From Actinomycetota bacterium (GTDB lineage: Bacteria; Actinomycetota; CADDZG01; JAHWKV01), in contig JAHWKV010000093.1 in assembly GCA_019347725.1 (NCBI GenBank), positions 1-5,533 on the forward strand: 5,533 nt of DNA, written 5' to 3'. The notes beneath the pieces were generated by a model that made no database searches, had not been told where the DNA came from, and worked only from the letters and a program-made list of their open reading frames with translations. Shown here piece by piece: positions 1-5,182 of this stretch (positions within the stretch are counted from its first letter, which is position 1; every line of letters starts with the position of its first letter). The position numbers and the translations under genes are program-made.

Positions 1-149
1 TAGGGGACGAAGGCGTAGTCGGCCGGTTAGATGGGTGCAGCGAACCGTCGTCGGTCCAGACGTAGGACGTGCCGCTCGTGGTCGTACTCGGACTTGTTCC
101 TGCTCCCCTTGGGGATCTCGATAAAAACCTCGATGGCTGCATCGCTCAC
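1..149 (-). pseudogene. ppa: Inorganic pyrophosphatase (family I), 5' part, interrupted by an in-frame TAA
   Basis: Family I soluble pyrophosphatase hydrolyses PPi to phosphate in the cytoplasm and pulls biosynthetic reactions forward. Read from a GTG at 149, the protein begins MSDAAIEVFIEIPKGSRNK, followed by SEYDHE and VLRLDR, the classic N-terminus. Catalytic-site positions are present: E11, K19, E21 and R33, which I align with E. coli E20, K29, E31 and R43. Codon 41 (bases 29-27) is TAA. Past it the same frame continues PADYAFVP to the window edge, matching the family's YPADYGFVP. The stop therefore replaces the conserved tyrosine before PAD, one base away from TAC or TAT. AGGAGGA lies 5 bases upstream of the GTG. 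TAA is a normal stop in other genes here, so code reassignment is unlikely. It is either a nonsense-inactivated copy or a base error. The identity is strong; the pseudogene status is less certain. Confidence 0.8.
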
Positions 150-154
150 TGGAT

Positions 155-161
155 TCCTCCT
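155..161 (-). promoter_or_regulatory. Ribosome binding site of the pyrophosphatase gene
   Basis: Minus-strand AGGAGGA sits 5 bases before GTG. It fixes a non-ATG start that gives the expected short pyrophosphatase N-terminus. The translation signal is intact although the reading frame is broken 41 codons later. Confidence 0.75.
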
Positions 162-265
162 GAATATTGCTCGTGCGGAACCGGCGCGGCTGCCGCAGAT
201 TCATCCATTGTGCATCACATCTTCGAGCGGGTGTCCACGGACCCGGCCGATCACCTTTGTGTGTG

Positions 266-294
266 CTTATATGCAAATAGGCTGAGAGACTAAA
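266..294 (-). promoter_or_regulatory. Candidate sigma-70-type promoter for the pyrophosphatase gene
   Basis: Minus strand TTTAGT (294-289), a 17-base spacer and TATAAG (271-266) resemble -35 and -10 boxes. The -10 is a 5 of 6 match and the -35 only 3 of 6. Transcription would start near 259, giving a leader of about 110 bases. This A/T-rich patch stands out in a GC-rich intergenic stretch (150-335) in which I see nothing else. Base composition alone could explain it. Confidence 0.25.
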
Positions 295-335
295 AGGCTT
301 AGCTGGTTGGCGGCAACGGCGGGCAGGAGGTTCGA

Positions 336-980
336 GTGACGCAATCCCCGGTGATCGTAGTAGGTGGAGGGATCATCGGCAGCGCTATTGCGCGGCAGCT
401 ACAGCGAAGTGGTGTGGAAACGACCTTGGTGGAGCGGGACCTCGAACCCCAAGGGGCGTCGGTGTTCTCCTTCGCCTCCTTGAGCGCATTTGCCGAGCCT
501 GACCCCGACATGTACTCGCTTAAGTGTCTTGGGATGAGCGACTGGCGGCGGTGGGAGCGCGAGATCGCCGGAGACATCGGTCTGCGATGGGACGGCGAGG
601 TGCGCTGGGCGCAGAGCGCCGCCAGCGAAGTCACCCAGGAGCACGGACGGGAGTTGCTCGATCAGGCCGCGCTCTGCTTCCCCAGTCTGGCTCGAGCGAA
701 GCTGCACCGGGTCACGGCCGAGTCCCGGCCGGTTCCTCGCGACGGTATGCCGATCATCGGGCCGCTTCCGGGCATGAGATCTTTGAATGTGCCGGCCACC
801 CATTTCGGAGTAACGCTCGCACCCGTACTGTCCCGCCTGGCAACTCAGGAGCTGAATCGACGACCAGCCGGCGATTCAACTGCAGCGATGCCGGCCGCAC
901 GCTTTTACCAGGGCCCCTCCGCTATATCCGGATACGGTGAATCAGCCTTGGACGCGCCGTCGGAACTTTTCCTCGGCTAG
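336..980 (+). CDS. FAD-dependent oxidoreductase, DAO family, internally deleted
   Basis: DAO-family flavoenzymes oxidise amines or amino acids using FAD and are usually about 370-400 residues; this one has 214. The N-terminus shows the FAD-binding Rossmann fingerprint VVGGGIIGSAIARQL (glycines at 10-12 and 15) with the ribose-binding acidic residue E33. The C-terminal signature is also present: RPVPRDGMPIIGP (131-143) and ATHFGVTLAP (154-163). Residue 91 (WAQ) runs almost directly into EHGRELLDQAA (103-112), which normally lies near the C-terminal third. About 150 residues, including the substrate-binding sheet and part of the FAD domain, are missing without loss of frame, so activity is doubtful. 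The tail after about residue 190 (MPAARF) is longer than usual and unlike the family. The GTG start has AGGAGG at 325-330, 5 bases upstream. It could be a decaying pseudogene or, less likely, a reduced functional protein. The substrate cannot be told. Confidence 0.75.
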   Translation: MTQSPVIVVGGGIIGSAIARQLQRSGVETTLVERDLEPQGASVFSFASLSAFAEPDPDMYSLKCLGMSDWRRWEREIAGDIGLRWDGEVRWAQSAASEVTQEHGRELLDQAALCFPSLARAKLHRVTAESRPVPRDGMPIIGPLPGMRSLNVPATHFGVTLAPVLSRLATQELNRRPAGDSTAAMPAARFYQGPSAISGYGESALDAPSELFLG

Positions 981-982
981 CG

Positions 983-1501
983 CTACGACTTGCTGCCGCC
1001 GTCCTCGGGAGCTTCCACGGGAATCCGCCGACCTGAGGTGCTCTCGCCTCTGGGCATCCGGATTTCTAGCACCCCGTTGCGGTACTTGGCTTTGACCTTC
1101 TTGGGATCGACCTCTCCTGGCAGAGGAAGAAAGCGGCGAAACGAGCCGTAACTGCGTTCGGTTCGGTAGTAGCCCTTGTCTTTGTCTTCAGTCTTTTCCT
1201 CCGACGAGGATTTGGCAGAGATCTCGAGCCCGTTTTCGTTAACCTGTACATCTATGTCGTTGGGTTCCACCCCCGGCAGCTCTGCCTCGACTATCCATTG
1301 GTCGCCTTCTTCGTAGAAGTCCACAGCCGGCCGGTTTGCCCAAGGGGAGTACGGTAAGCCGCTCCAGAACGATCCGATCAGACGGCTCATCTCGTCCTGT
1401 ATCTGCCGGACGGTTCCAAACGGGGAAAAGACCTCATCGGACCGACGGGGCAGTCGAGACTCCCGCCGGATCGGTGTTGCGCTGCGTGTCTGCCTTGCCA
1501 C
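983..1501 (-). CDS. hsp20: Small heat-shock protein, Hsp20/alpha-crystallin family
   Basis: Hsp20 proteins are ATP-independent holdase chaperones that bind unfolding proteins in the cytoplasm as large oligomers. The 172-residue product has an N-terminal arm with FSPFGTVRQIQDEMSRLIG (about 25-43), then an alpha-crystallin domain from about 58 to 150. That domain contains VDFYEEGDQWIVEAELPGV, then GLEI (91-94), and ends with the family hallmark GVLEIRMPR (143-151). The C-terminal anchoring motif IPV (160-162) is of the I-x-I/V type. A charged E/K-rich loop (98-109) lies in the middle of the domain. The frame stays open to 1726, but that would overlap the divergent methyltransferase start. The GTG at 1501 is preferred because AAGGAGG lies 9 bases upstream. 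The gene converges with the oxidoreductase with 2 bases between stop codons. No convincing HAIR or CIRCE operator is visible in the 186 bases upstream (1502-1687). Confidence 0.93.
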   Translation of the reverse strand: MARQTRSATPIRRESRLPRRSDEVFSPFGTVRQIQDEMSRLIGSFWSGLPYSPWANRPAVDFYEEGDQWIVEAELPGVEPNDIDVQVNENGLEISAKSSSEEKTEDKDKGYYRTERSYGSFRRFLPLPGEVDPKKVKAKYRNGVLEIRMPRGESTSGRRIPVEAPEDGGSKS

Positions 1502-1510
1502 TGCCAACCA

Positions 1511-1517
1511 CCTCCTT
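1511..1517 (-). promoter_or_regulatory. Ribosome binding site deciding the Hsp20 start
   Basis: Minus-strand AAGGAGG, continuing TGG, is nearly a full complement to the 16S rRNA 3' end and lies 9 bases before GTG at 1501. It argues against starting at the more upstream codons of the open frame, which would run into the divergent gene. Confidence 0.7.
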
Positions 1518-1687
1518 GACTTCGATGTGAACGTCTTTCCCGGCGGCCTCCCAAAGTAATCACCCACAGATTTTATTGGATGCACTCCGTACTCGCCCAG
1601 GCGCTGTAGCGGGATCCGGCGGGGCGTGAAAAGGCTAGACCCCCGACGTAGGTTTGCGCGATGCTTGCCGAGGGGTAGGTCAAGTTT

Positions 1688-3091
1688 ATGCGTAGGTTCG
1701 CAGGTGAGGGCCAAAGGCCCAGTCATCCCTCGGCACCGGACGGGAGCTCAACCGAGAGGTCGGAACTGGCTTCCTCCGAGGAGTCGGTGGCCGACGCGCT
1801 GGCGCCTGTGCTTTCATCGGTTTTTATCTCGGGACTCCCGGTTCAGGTTGAGTTTTGGGATTCCAGCGTAGTCGGTCCGCCCAACCCCGCTGGTAAGGTG
1901 GTGTTGCGCTCACCCACCGTGGCCCGCCGGTTGCTATGGTCCCCTTTGGACCTGGGTTGGGCCCGAGCATATGCCGCCGGCGAGATAGATCTGGAAGGAG
2001 ACATCTTCGAGCTGGCCGCTCTGCTGCGGGAAAACGTGCAGGCCAACGCCAAGCTGGACCTCGGATCGGCCCTCTCTGCGGTGCTCAGGAGCGCACGCCT
2101 TGGTGTACTGGGTCCACCGCTTCCGCCGCCTCCCGAGGAGGTGCGGCTACCCGGGCGCATTCGCCGAACGATCACCGACGAGGAGGCGATAAGCCACCAT
2201 TACGACGTAAGCAACGAGTTCTACCGTCTAGTTTTGGGGCCGAGCATGACTTACTCCTGCGCCCGTTTTGATACTCCATCGGCCAGCTTGGAGGATGCTC
2301 AGGAATCCAAGCACGAGCTGATCTGCCGAAAGTTGGGCCTGCCCGAGCGGCCGGGCGCGAGGCTTCTGGACGTGGGCTGCGGGTGGGGGTCCATGGCGCT
2401 TCATGCGGCCGTTTACCACGGGGCCCATGTGGTGGGTGTGACCATCAGCGAAGAGCAGGCACAGCTGGCTTCGAAGCGGGTGGCCGACGCGGGCTTGCAA
2501 GACCGCATCGAGATTCGTCTGCAGCACTATCAAGACCTTGCCGGCGAGCAGTTCGATGCGATCAGCTCGATAGGAATGTTCGAGCACGTCGGCGCCGAAG
2601 AGCTGCAGGAGTATTTCCAGGTGCTTGGCGGCTTGCTGGCGCCCTACGGCCGCATGCTCAACCACGCCATCTCTTCCCGGGGACGAACGAAGTTTGGCCC
2701 CGAGACGTTCATCGGGCGCTACATATTTCCCAACGGCGAGCTGGCCGACGTGGCCGAGGTGGTCGAAGGGATGCAGTCCACCGGGTTGGAGGTGCGTGAC
2801 GTCGAGTCGCTCCGGGAGCACTACGAACTCACTCTGCGAGCTTGGGTGGGCAACCTGGAGGAGCACTGGGACTGGGCCGTGGAGATGGTCGGTGAACCGC
2901 GGGCCCGCATCTGGAGGCTGTACATGGCCGGAAGCGCCATGGGATTTCGCGCAGGGAGGATGGGCCTGCACCAGGTGCTCGGAGTGGTTCCCGACGCCGC
3001 AGGCGCTACATACATGCCGCGCAGCCGCCGGTCCTGGGAGCTCGGAGAGAGTCGCCCGGACCCCAAAACATTTGCCGATCCGGCGAGTTAG
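1688..3091 (+). CDS. cfa: Cyclopropane-fatty-acyl-phospholipid synthase-like SAM methyltransferase
   Basis: Enzymes of this family transfer the SAM methyl group to the double bond of unsaturated acyl chains in membrane phospholipids, making cyclopropane or methyl-branched chains. The 467-residue protein has a serine-rich, probably disordered start (1-35) and an N-terminal lipid-binding domain (about 45-150; RSPTVARRLLWSPLDLGWARAYAAGEIDLEG). The lid motif HYDVSNEFY spans 171-179. SAM motif I is LLDVGCGWGS (226-235), followed by GVTISEEQ (250-257) and SIGMFEHVG (294-302). Residues matching the E. coli catalytic set are all present by alignment: C191, E299, H326, I328, Y379. The length exceeds E. 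coli Cfa (about 380) and resembles actinobacterial UfaA1/TmsB-type relatives. The product could therefore be a 10-methyl(ene) chain rather than a ring; no TmsA-like partner is visible here. ATG 1688 has only a weak purine stretch upstream (1670-1680). GTG 1787 (residue 34) is an alternative start. The gene probably heads an operon with the next two. Confidence 0.93.
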   Translation: MRRFAGEGQRPSHPSAPDGSSTERSELASSEESVADALAPVLSSVFISGLPVQVEFWDSSVVGPPNPAGKVVLRSPTVARRLLWSPLDLGWARAYAAGEIDLEGDIFELAALLRENVQANAKLDLGSALSAVLRSARLGVLGPPLPPPPEEVRLPGRIRRTITDEEAISHHYDVSNEFYRLVLGPSMTYSCARFDTPSASLEDAQESKHELICRKLGLPERPGARLLDVGCGWGSMALHAAVYHGAHVVGVTISEEQAQLASKRVADAGLQDRIEIRLQHYQDLAGEQFDAISSIGMFEHVGAEELQEYFQVLGGLLAPYGRMLNHAISSRGRTKFGPETFIGRYIFPNGELADVAEVVEGMQSTGLEVRDVESLREHYELTLRAWVGNLEEHWDWAVEMVGEPRARIWRLYMAGSAMGFRAGRMGLHQVLGVVPDAAGATYMPRSRRSWELGESRPDPKTFADPAS

Positions 3092-3123
3092 CATCGATAG
3101 CAATCGCTAACGGGAGGTGGAGT

Positions 3124-3258
3124 ATGCCCAACTACGAGGACTTCAAAAAGTACGACGAGCTGACCAAGCAGAAAAAGACCGAGCCGTCCCCGTCTCAAAA
3201 GGAGCATCAGTCTTTGGTATCCAAGATCCTTAAGCCTTTGCGGTCGGCAAAAAAGTAA
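3124..3258 (+). CDS. Small lysine-rich hypothetical protein, 44 residues
   Basis: This short gene begins MPNYEDFKKYDELTKQKK and ends LKPLRSAKK. It is very rich in lysine (11 of 44), with acidic residues confined to the first half. A PSPSQ break (21-25) separates two probably helical segments. No signal peptide or membrane segment is visible, so it is likely a cytoplasmic or nucleic acid- or membrane-surface-associated basic peptide. GGAGG at 3113-3117, 6 bases before the ATG, is a strong translation signal. It starts 32 bases after the methyltransferase stop on the same strand, and the SIMPL lipoprotein follows 77 bases later, so co-transcription is likely. I do not recognise the family. Support for a real gene comes from the ribosome binding site, the biased composition and the operon position, not from homology. 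Confidence 0.7.
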   Translation: MPNYEDFKKYDELTKQKKTEPSPSQKEHQSLVSKILKPLRSAKK

Positions 3259-3298
3259 ACCCGCGGCCGGCGGAATGGAACCGGTGCGCTCCGGGGCC

Positions 3299-3311
3299 CG
3301 TCTAAAAGACG
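3299..3311 (+). other. Small perfect hairpin upstream of the SIMPL gene
   Basis: CGTCT, a loop of AAA, then AGACG form a 5-base-pair stem between the 44-residue gene and the SIMPL gene. There is no T-run directly after it, so it is a poor terminator. It could be a processing or stability element, or chance. Confidence 0.25.
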
Positions 3312-3335
3312 TCAATGAGTTTTGAGGAGGCTTAG

Positions 3336-4106
3336 ATGGGCTTGAAGCGAAGGTGGGGTATTCTCGCGGTTCTGGGTGTGACGGCGTTGGTGTTGAGCGG
3401 TTGCACCGACTCAACCGTGATCGGCTCCGAGGAGGACCTCCCGTCGATTACCGCCCGCGGTGTGGGTGAGGTAACCGGCGTCCCCGACACGGTGATCGTC
3501 GTGCTCGGCGTCGAGACACAAGCGAGCCAAGCGGCCGATGCGCTCGCCAGCAACAACGAGAGTTCCACTGCGGTAATTGACGAGCTGAAAAGCGCGGGTA
3601 TTGCAAATGAGGACATCCAGACATCGCAGTTTTCCATCTCACCGGTGTTCGGTGAGGAACGAGAGGCGTCACCGGGTCTACCTCCACCCCCACCCGGACC
3701 TCGCGGTGACATAGTCGGCTACACGGTTACCAACCTGGTCACGGCCCGCATTAGTACCGACGCCAACGCGGGCGACATCATCGACGCCGCCGCAGAAGCT
3801 GCCGGGGATGACATCCGGGTGCAGTCGGTGCGCTTTGAGATCGACGACAAGAGTGGCCTGTACGCCGAGGCCCGCGCAGACGCCGTCGAGCGGGCCAGGG
3901 AGCAGGCCGAGCAGCTGGCCGAAGCGGCCGGGGTTGAGCTGGGTGACGTCCGCTCGATAACCGAACAGAGCACCGGAGGTTTCCCTCCCATGCCTAGAGC
4001 CGAGTTTGACCAGGGTCTAGGAGGCGGCGTGGGGGGACCTGGATTTGAGCCGGGGTCGGAGGAGCTCACTTTGCAGGTGGAGGTAGTCTACGAGATCTCC
4101 AACTAA
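3336..4106 (+). CDS. SIMPL-domain (DUF541) lipoprotein
   Basis: The 256-residue product carries a lipoprotein signal peptide: basic MGLKRR, a hydrophobic stretch and the lipobox LSGC with C23 as the lipidated residue. It should be anchored outside the membrane. Residues about 36-255 fit the SIMPL/DUF541 family. ITARGVGEVTGVPDTVIVVLGVE (38-60) is the typical first strand pair, followed by a helix (62-87), NEDIQTSQFSISPVF (91-105) and GYTVTNLVTARI (128-139). The helix AEARADAVERAREQAEQLAEAAGV (177-200) and the closing strand LTLQVEVVYEI (244-254) complete it. Two loops are unusual: a proline-rich insert (113-123) and a glycine-rich stretch (226-240). Family members include BP26/OMP28 and E. coli YggE; their biochemical role is poorly defined, with links to oxidative stress and channel-like oligomers. 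GAGGAGG at 3324-3330 precedes the ATG by 5 bases. It is probably the last gene of the methyltransferase unit. Confidence 0.9.
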   Translation: MGLKRRWGILAVLGVTALVLSGCTDSTVIGSEEDLPSITARGVGEVTGVPDTVIVVLGVETQASQAADALASNNESSTAVIDELKSAGIANEDIQTSQFSISPVFGEEREASPGLPPPPPGPRGDIVGYTVTNLVTARISTDANAGDIIDAAAEAAGDDIRVQSVRFEIDDKSGLYAEARADAVERAREQAEQLAEAAGVELGDVRSITEQSTGGFPPMPRAEFDQGLGGGVGGPGFEPGSEELTLQVEVVYEISN

Positions 4107-4123
4107 GCTGACCCACTAAGCTG
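4102..4123. repeat. 13-base tandem duplication spanning the SIMPL stop codon
   Basis: ACTAAGCTG occurs at 4102-4110 and again at 4115-4123, separated by ACCC, giving a 13-base period. The first copy contains the TAA stop of the lipoprotein gene; the second copy provides a TAA in another frame and the outer arm of the downstream hairpin. It looks like a small slippage duplication. Confidence 0.6.
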
Positions 4124-4161
4124 CGGCCCCCCCTCCGGGAGTGACGTCGGGAGGGGGAGCT
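4119..4161. terminator. GC-rich hairpin between convergent genes, probable bidirectional terminator
   Basis: CCCCCTCC (4129-4136) pairs with GGAGGGGG (4150-4157) around a 13-base loop. AGCT at both outer ends (4119-4122 and 4158-4161) can extend the stem across a one-sided bulge. It lies between two converging genes (stops at 4106 and 4194), which suits termination from both sides. Neither side has a clear T-run, so it is not a canonical intrinsic terminator. Confidence 0.55.
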
Positions 4162-4193
4162 ATGAGTCGATTGGCGTCTCGTCGATTGGTCTC

Positions 4194-4421
4194 TTACAGC
4201 GGGCGGTAGCCGGTTCCCGGGCGAAACCCCGGCTTGTCCTCCTCTTCGTCTTCACGGTCCTCATCCAGCAGGCCATCCTTGCCCACGCCTGCGTTGCGAC
4301 GCCGAACGATGGCGTTTTGCTTCGCCACGGCGCCGAGGGTGGTCTTGCGTATGTCCCGGGCGTCCGTAGGCGGCGGCTCGTGAAGGCCAAAGGGATCAAA
4401 GACTTCTTCTTCCTCACTCAT
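4194..4421 (-). CDS. Small acidic hypothetical protein, 75 residues
   Basis: The product opens with an acidic patch (MSEEEEVFDPFGLHEPPP) and has a basic centre (IRKTTLGAVAKQNAIVRRRN, 24-43). A second acidic run (DEDREDEEED, 53-62) precedes a Gly/Pro/Arg tail (GFRPGTGYRPL). No signal peptide or membrane segment is seen, and the charge pattern suggests a largely disordered cytoplasmic protein. AAGGAG at 4428-4433 lies 6 bases before the ATG, a strong start signal. An overlapping frame on the same strand has no such signal and was not chosen. The gene is monocistronic: convergent with the SIMPL gene and divergent from the DUF4399 gene. I do not recognise the family and assign no function. Confidence 0.7.
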   Translation of the reverse strand: MSEEEEVFDPFGLHEPPPTDARDIRKTTLGAVAKQNAIVRRRNAGVGKDGLLDEDREDEEEDKPGFRPGTGYRPL

Positions 4422-4465
4422 GGTGATCTCCTTCCCGGAGGTCTCGGCAACCCCGTGGTGCCCAT

Positions 4466-4471
4466 TTTATA
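4466..4471 (-). promoter_or_regulatory. Candidate -10 box for the 75-residue protein gene
   Basis: Minus-strand TATAAA, continuing AT, is an A/T-rich island in GC-rich DNA about 45 bases before the ATG at 4421. Transcription from it would give a leader of roughly 37 bases containing the AAGGAG site. No good -35 hexamer is found at the right distance. The rest of the divergent intergenic region (4422-4623) shows only the ribosome binding sites of the two flanking genes. Confidence 0.4.
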
Positions 4472-4623
4472 GCCGTGGCGAGATATGCACGGAGAATGTG
4501 GCCCCTCCACCGGATTAGAGGGACGGCGGCCGCCCGTTAGGGGTGGGTGCACCGGTAGTAAGCTTCCAATCGGGAATCTGTGCCGGATGGCCGGTGCAGT
4601 TGGAATGGCTAAGGAGGAAACGA

Positions 4624-5079
4624 ATGCACATGCTCTTGCGGTTGGCTCTGGCCATAGCCTTGGGGGCGTTGTTTGGCTGTAGCGCGGATACGGATTCGGA
4701 TACAGATGACGACACCTCCACTGGTACCTCGACCGAGGTTACCGAGCCGGATTTCTCGGTAGCGTTCGAGAGCCCTTCGGACGGCGACACGGTTAGCAGT
4801 CCGGTGCTTCTAGAGGTGTCCGCTGAAAGAGTAACCCTGGAGCCCGCGGGAGAGGTAAATGAGGGGGCCGGCCACCTGCACGTGGCGATAGATGAAGACT
4901 GCGTTGAGGCGGGACAGACCATCCCCACCGGTGACTCGTACGTGCATTTCGGTGCGGAGCCGCTGACGGAGCGCACCATCGAGCTGGAGCCGGGTGAGCG
5001 CACGTTGTGTCTGCAGCTGAGCAATGGTGTGCACGTGGCTACTGCGGCGACCGACACGATCACGGTCAACGTCAAGTAG
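4624..5079 (+). CDS. DUF4399-type lipoprotein
   Basis: The 151-residue product starts with a lipoprotein signal peptide: MHMLLRLALAIALGALFGC, with the lipobox LFGC and C19 as lipidation site. It should sit on the outer face of the membrane. A linker rich in Asp, Ser and Thr follows (20-42), then one beta-rich domain from about 45 to 151. Features typical of DUF4399 are FESPSDGDTVSSPV (48-61), the GHLHV motif (83-87), YVHFG (106-110), LEPGERTLCLQL (121-132) and the final strand DTITVNV. The paired histidines of GHLH, with H108 and H137, could bind a metal; this is inference. C93 and C129 might form a disulfide. AAGGAGG at 4611-4617 lies 6 bases before ATG 4624 and overrides the GTG at 4543, which would bury the signal peptide. 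The function of the family is unknown. Confidence 0.85.
   Translation: MHMLLRLALAIALGALFGCSADTDSDTDDDTSTGTSTEVTEPDFSVAFESPSDGDTVSSPVLLEVSAERVTLEPAGEVNEGAGHLHVAIDEDCVEAGQTIPTGDSYVHFGAEPLTERTIELEPGERTLCLQLSNGVHVATAATDTITVNVK
4686..4709 (+). repeat. Four imperfect hexamer units inside the lipoprotein linker
   Basis: GGATAC, GGATTC, GGATAC and AGATGA run in tandem and encode alternating Asp with Thr or Ser right after the lipidated cysteine. It probably arose by slippage and makes a flexible acidic spacer between membrane anchor and domain. Confidence 0.5.
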
Positions 5080-5182
5080 GGAAGCGGTGCCATCCGTGCA
5101 AAACTTCCGACACTGTCTAGAGTTTGTTTAGTGGGTTTCATCTAAGCTCTTACGGTGTGTTGACTACGCGGGGAGGCTAGTT

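Noticed and set aside
27..29. TAA read as a sense codon (code reassignment)
   Set aside because: TAA ends the 44-residue, SIMPL and 75-residue genes at sensible places, so it works as a stop in this genome.
31..293. Plus-strand open frames of 84 and 74 codons over the left end
   Set aside because: They run antisense to the pyrophosphatase fragment and through the intergenic region, without ribosome binding sites or recognisable protein features.
1570..1600. Possible CIRCE/HAIR-like operator or promoter upstream of Hsp20 (GCACTC at 1582-1587, minus-strand TAAAAT at 1575-1570)
   Set aside because: Only one half of a CIRCE-like repeat is present, no HAIR palindrome exists, and no -35 box is found at the proper distance.
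1502..1726. Upstream extension of the Hsp20 frame by 75 codons
   Set aside because: It would overlap the divergent methyltransferase start and has no start signal. The GTG at 1501 has a near-perfect ribosome binding site.
2228..3103. Open frame of 291 codons antisense to the methyltransferase gene
   Set aside because: It lies wholly opposite a gene with clear catalytic motifs, has no ribosome binding site and encodes no recognisable protein. Such frames are common in GC-rich DNA.
4485..4682. Plus-strand frame of 65 codons in the intergenic region before the DUF4399 gene
   Set aside because: It overlaps the start of the lipoprotein in another frame, lacks a ribosome binding site and has no family features.
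5100..5182. Promoter for the last gene (TTGACT at 5159-5164 and nearby T-rich stretches)
   Set aside because: No -10 box lies at the right spacing from TTGACT, and other pairs have wrong spacers.
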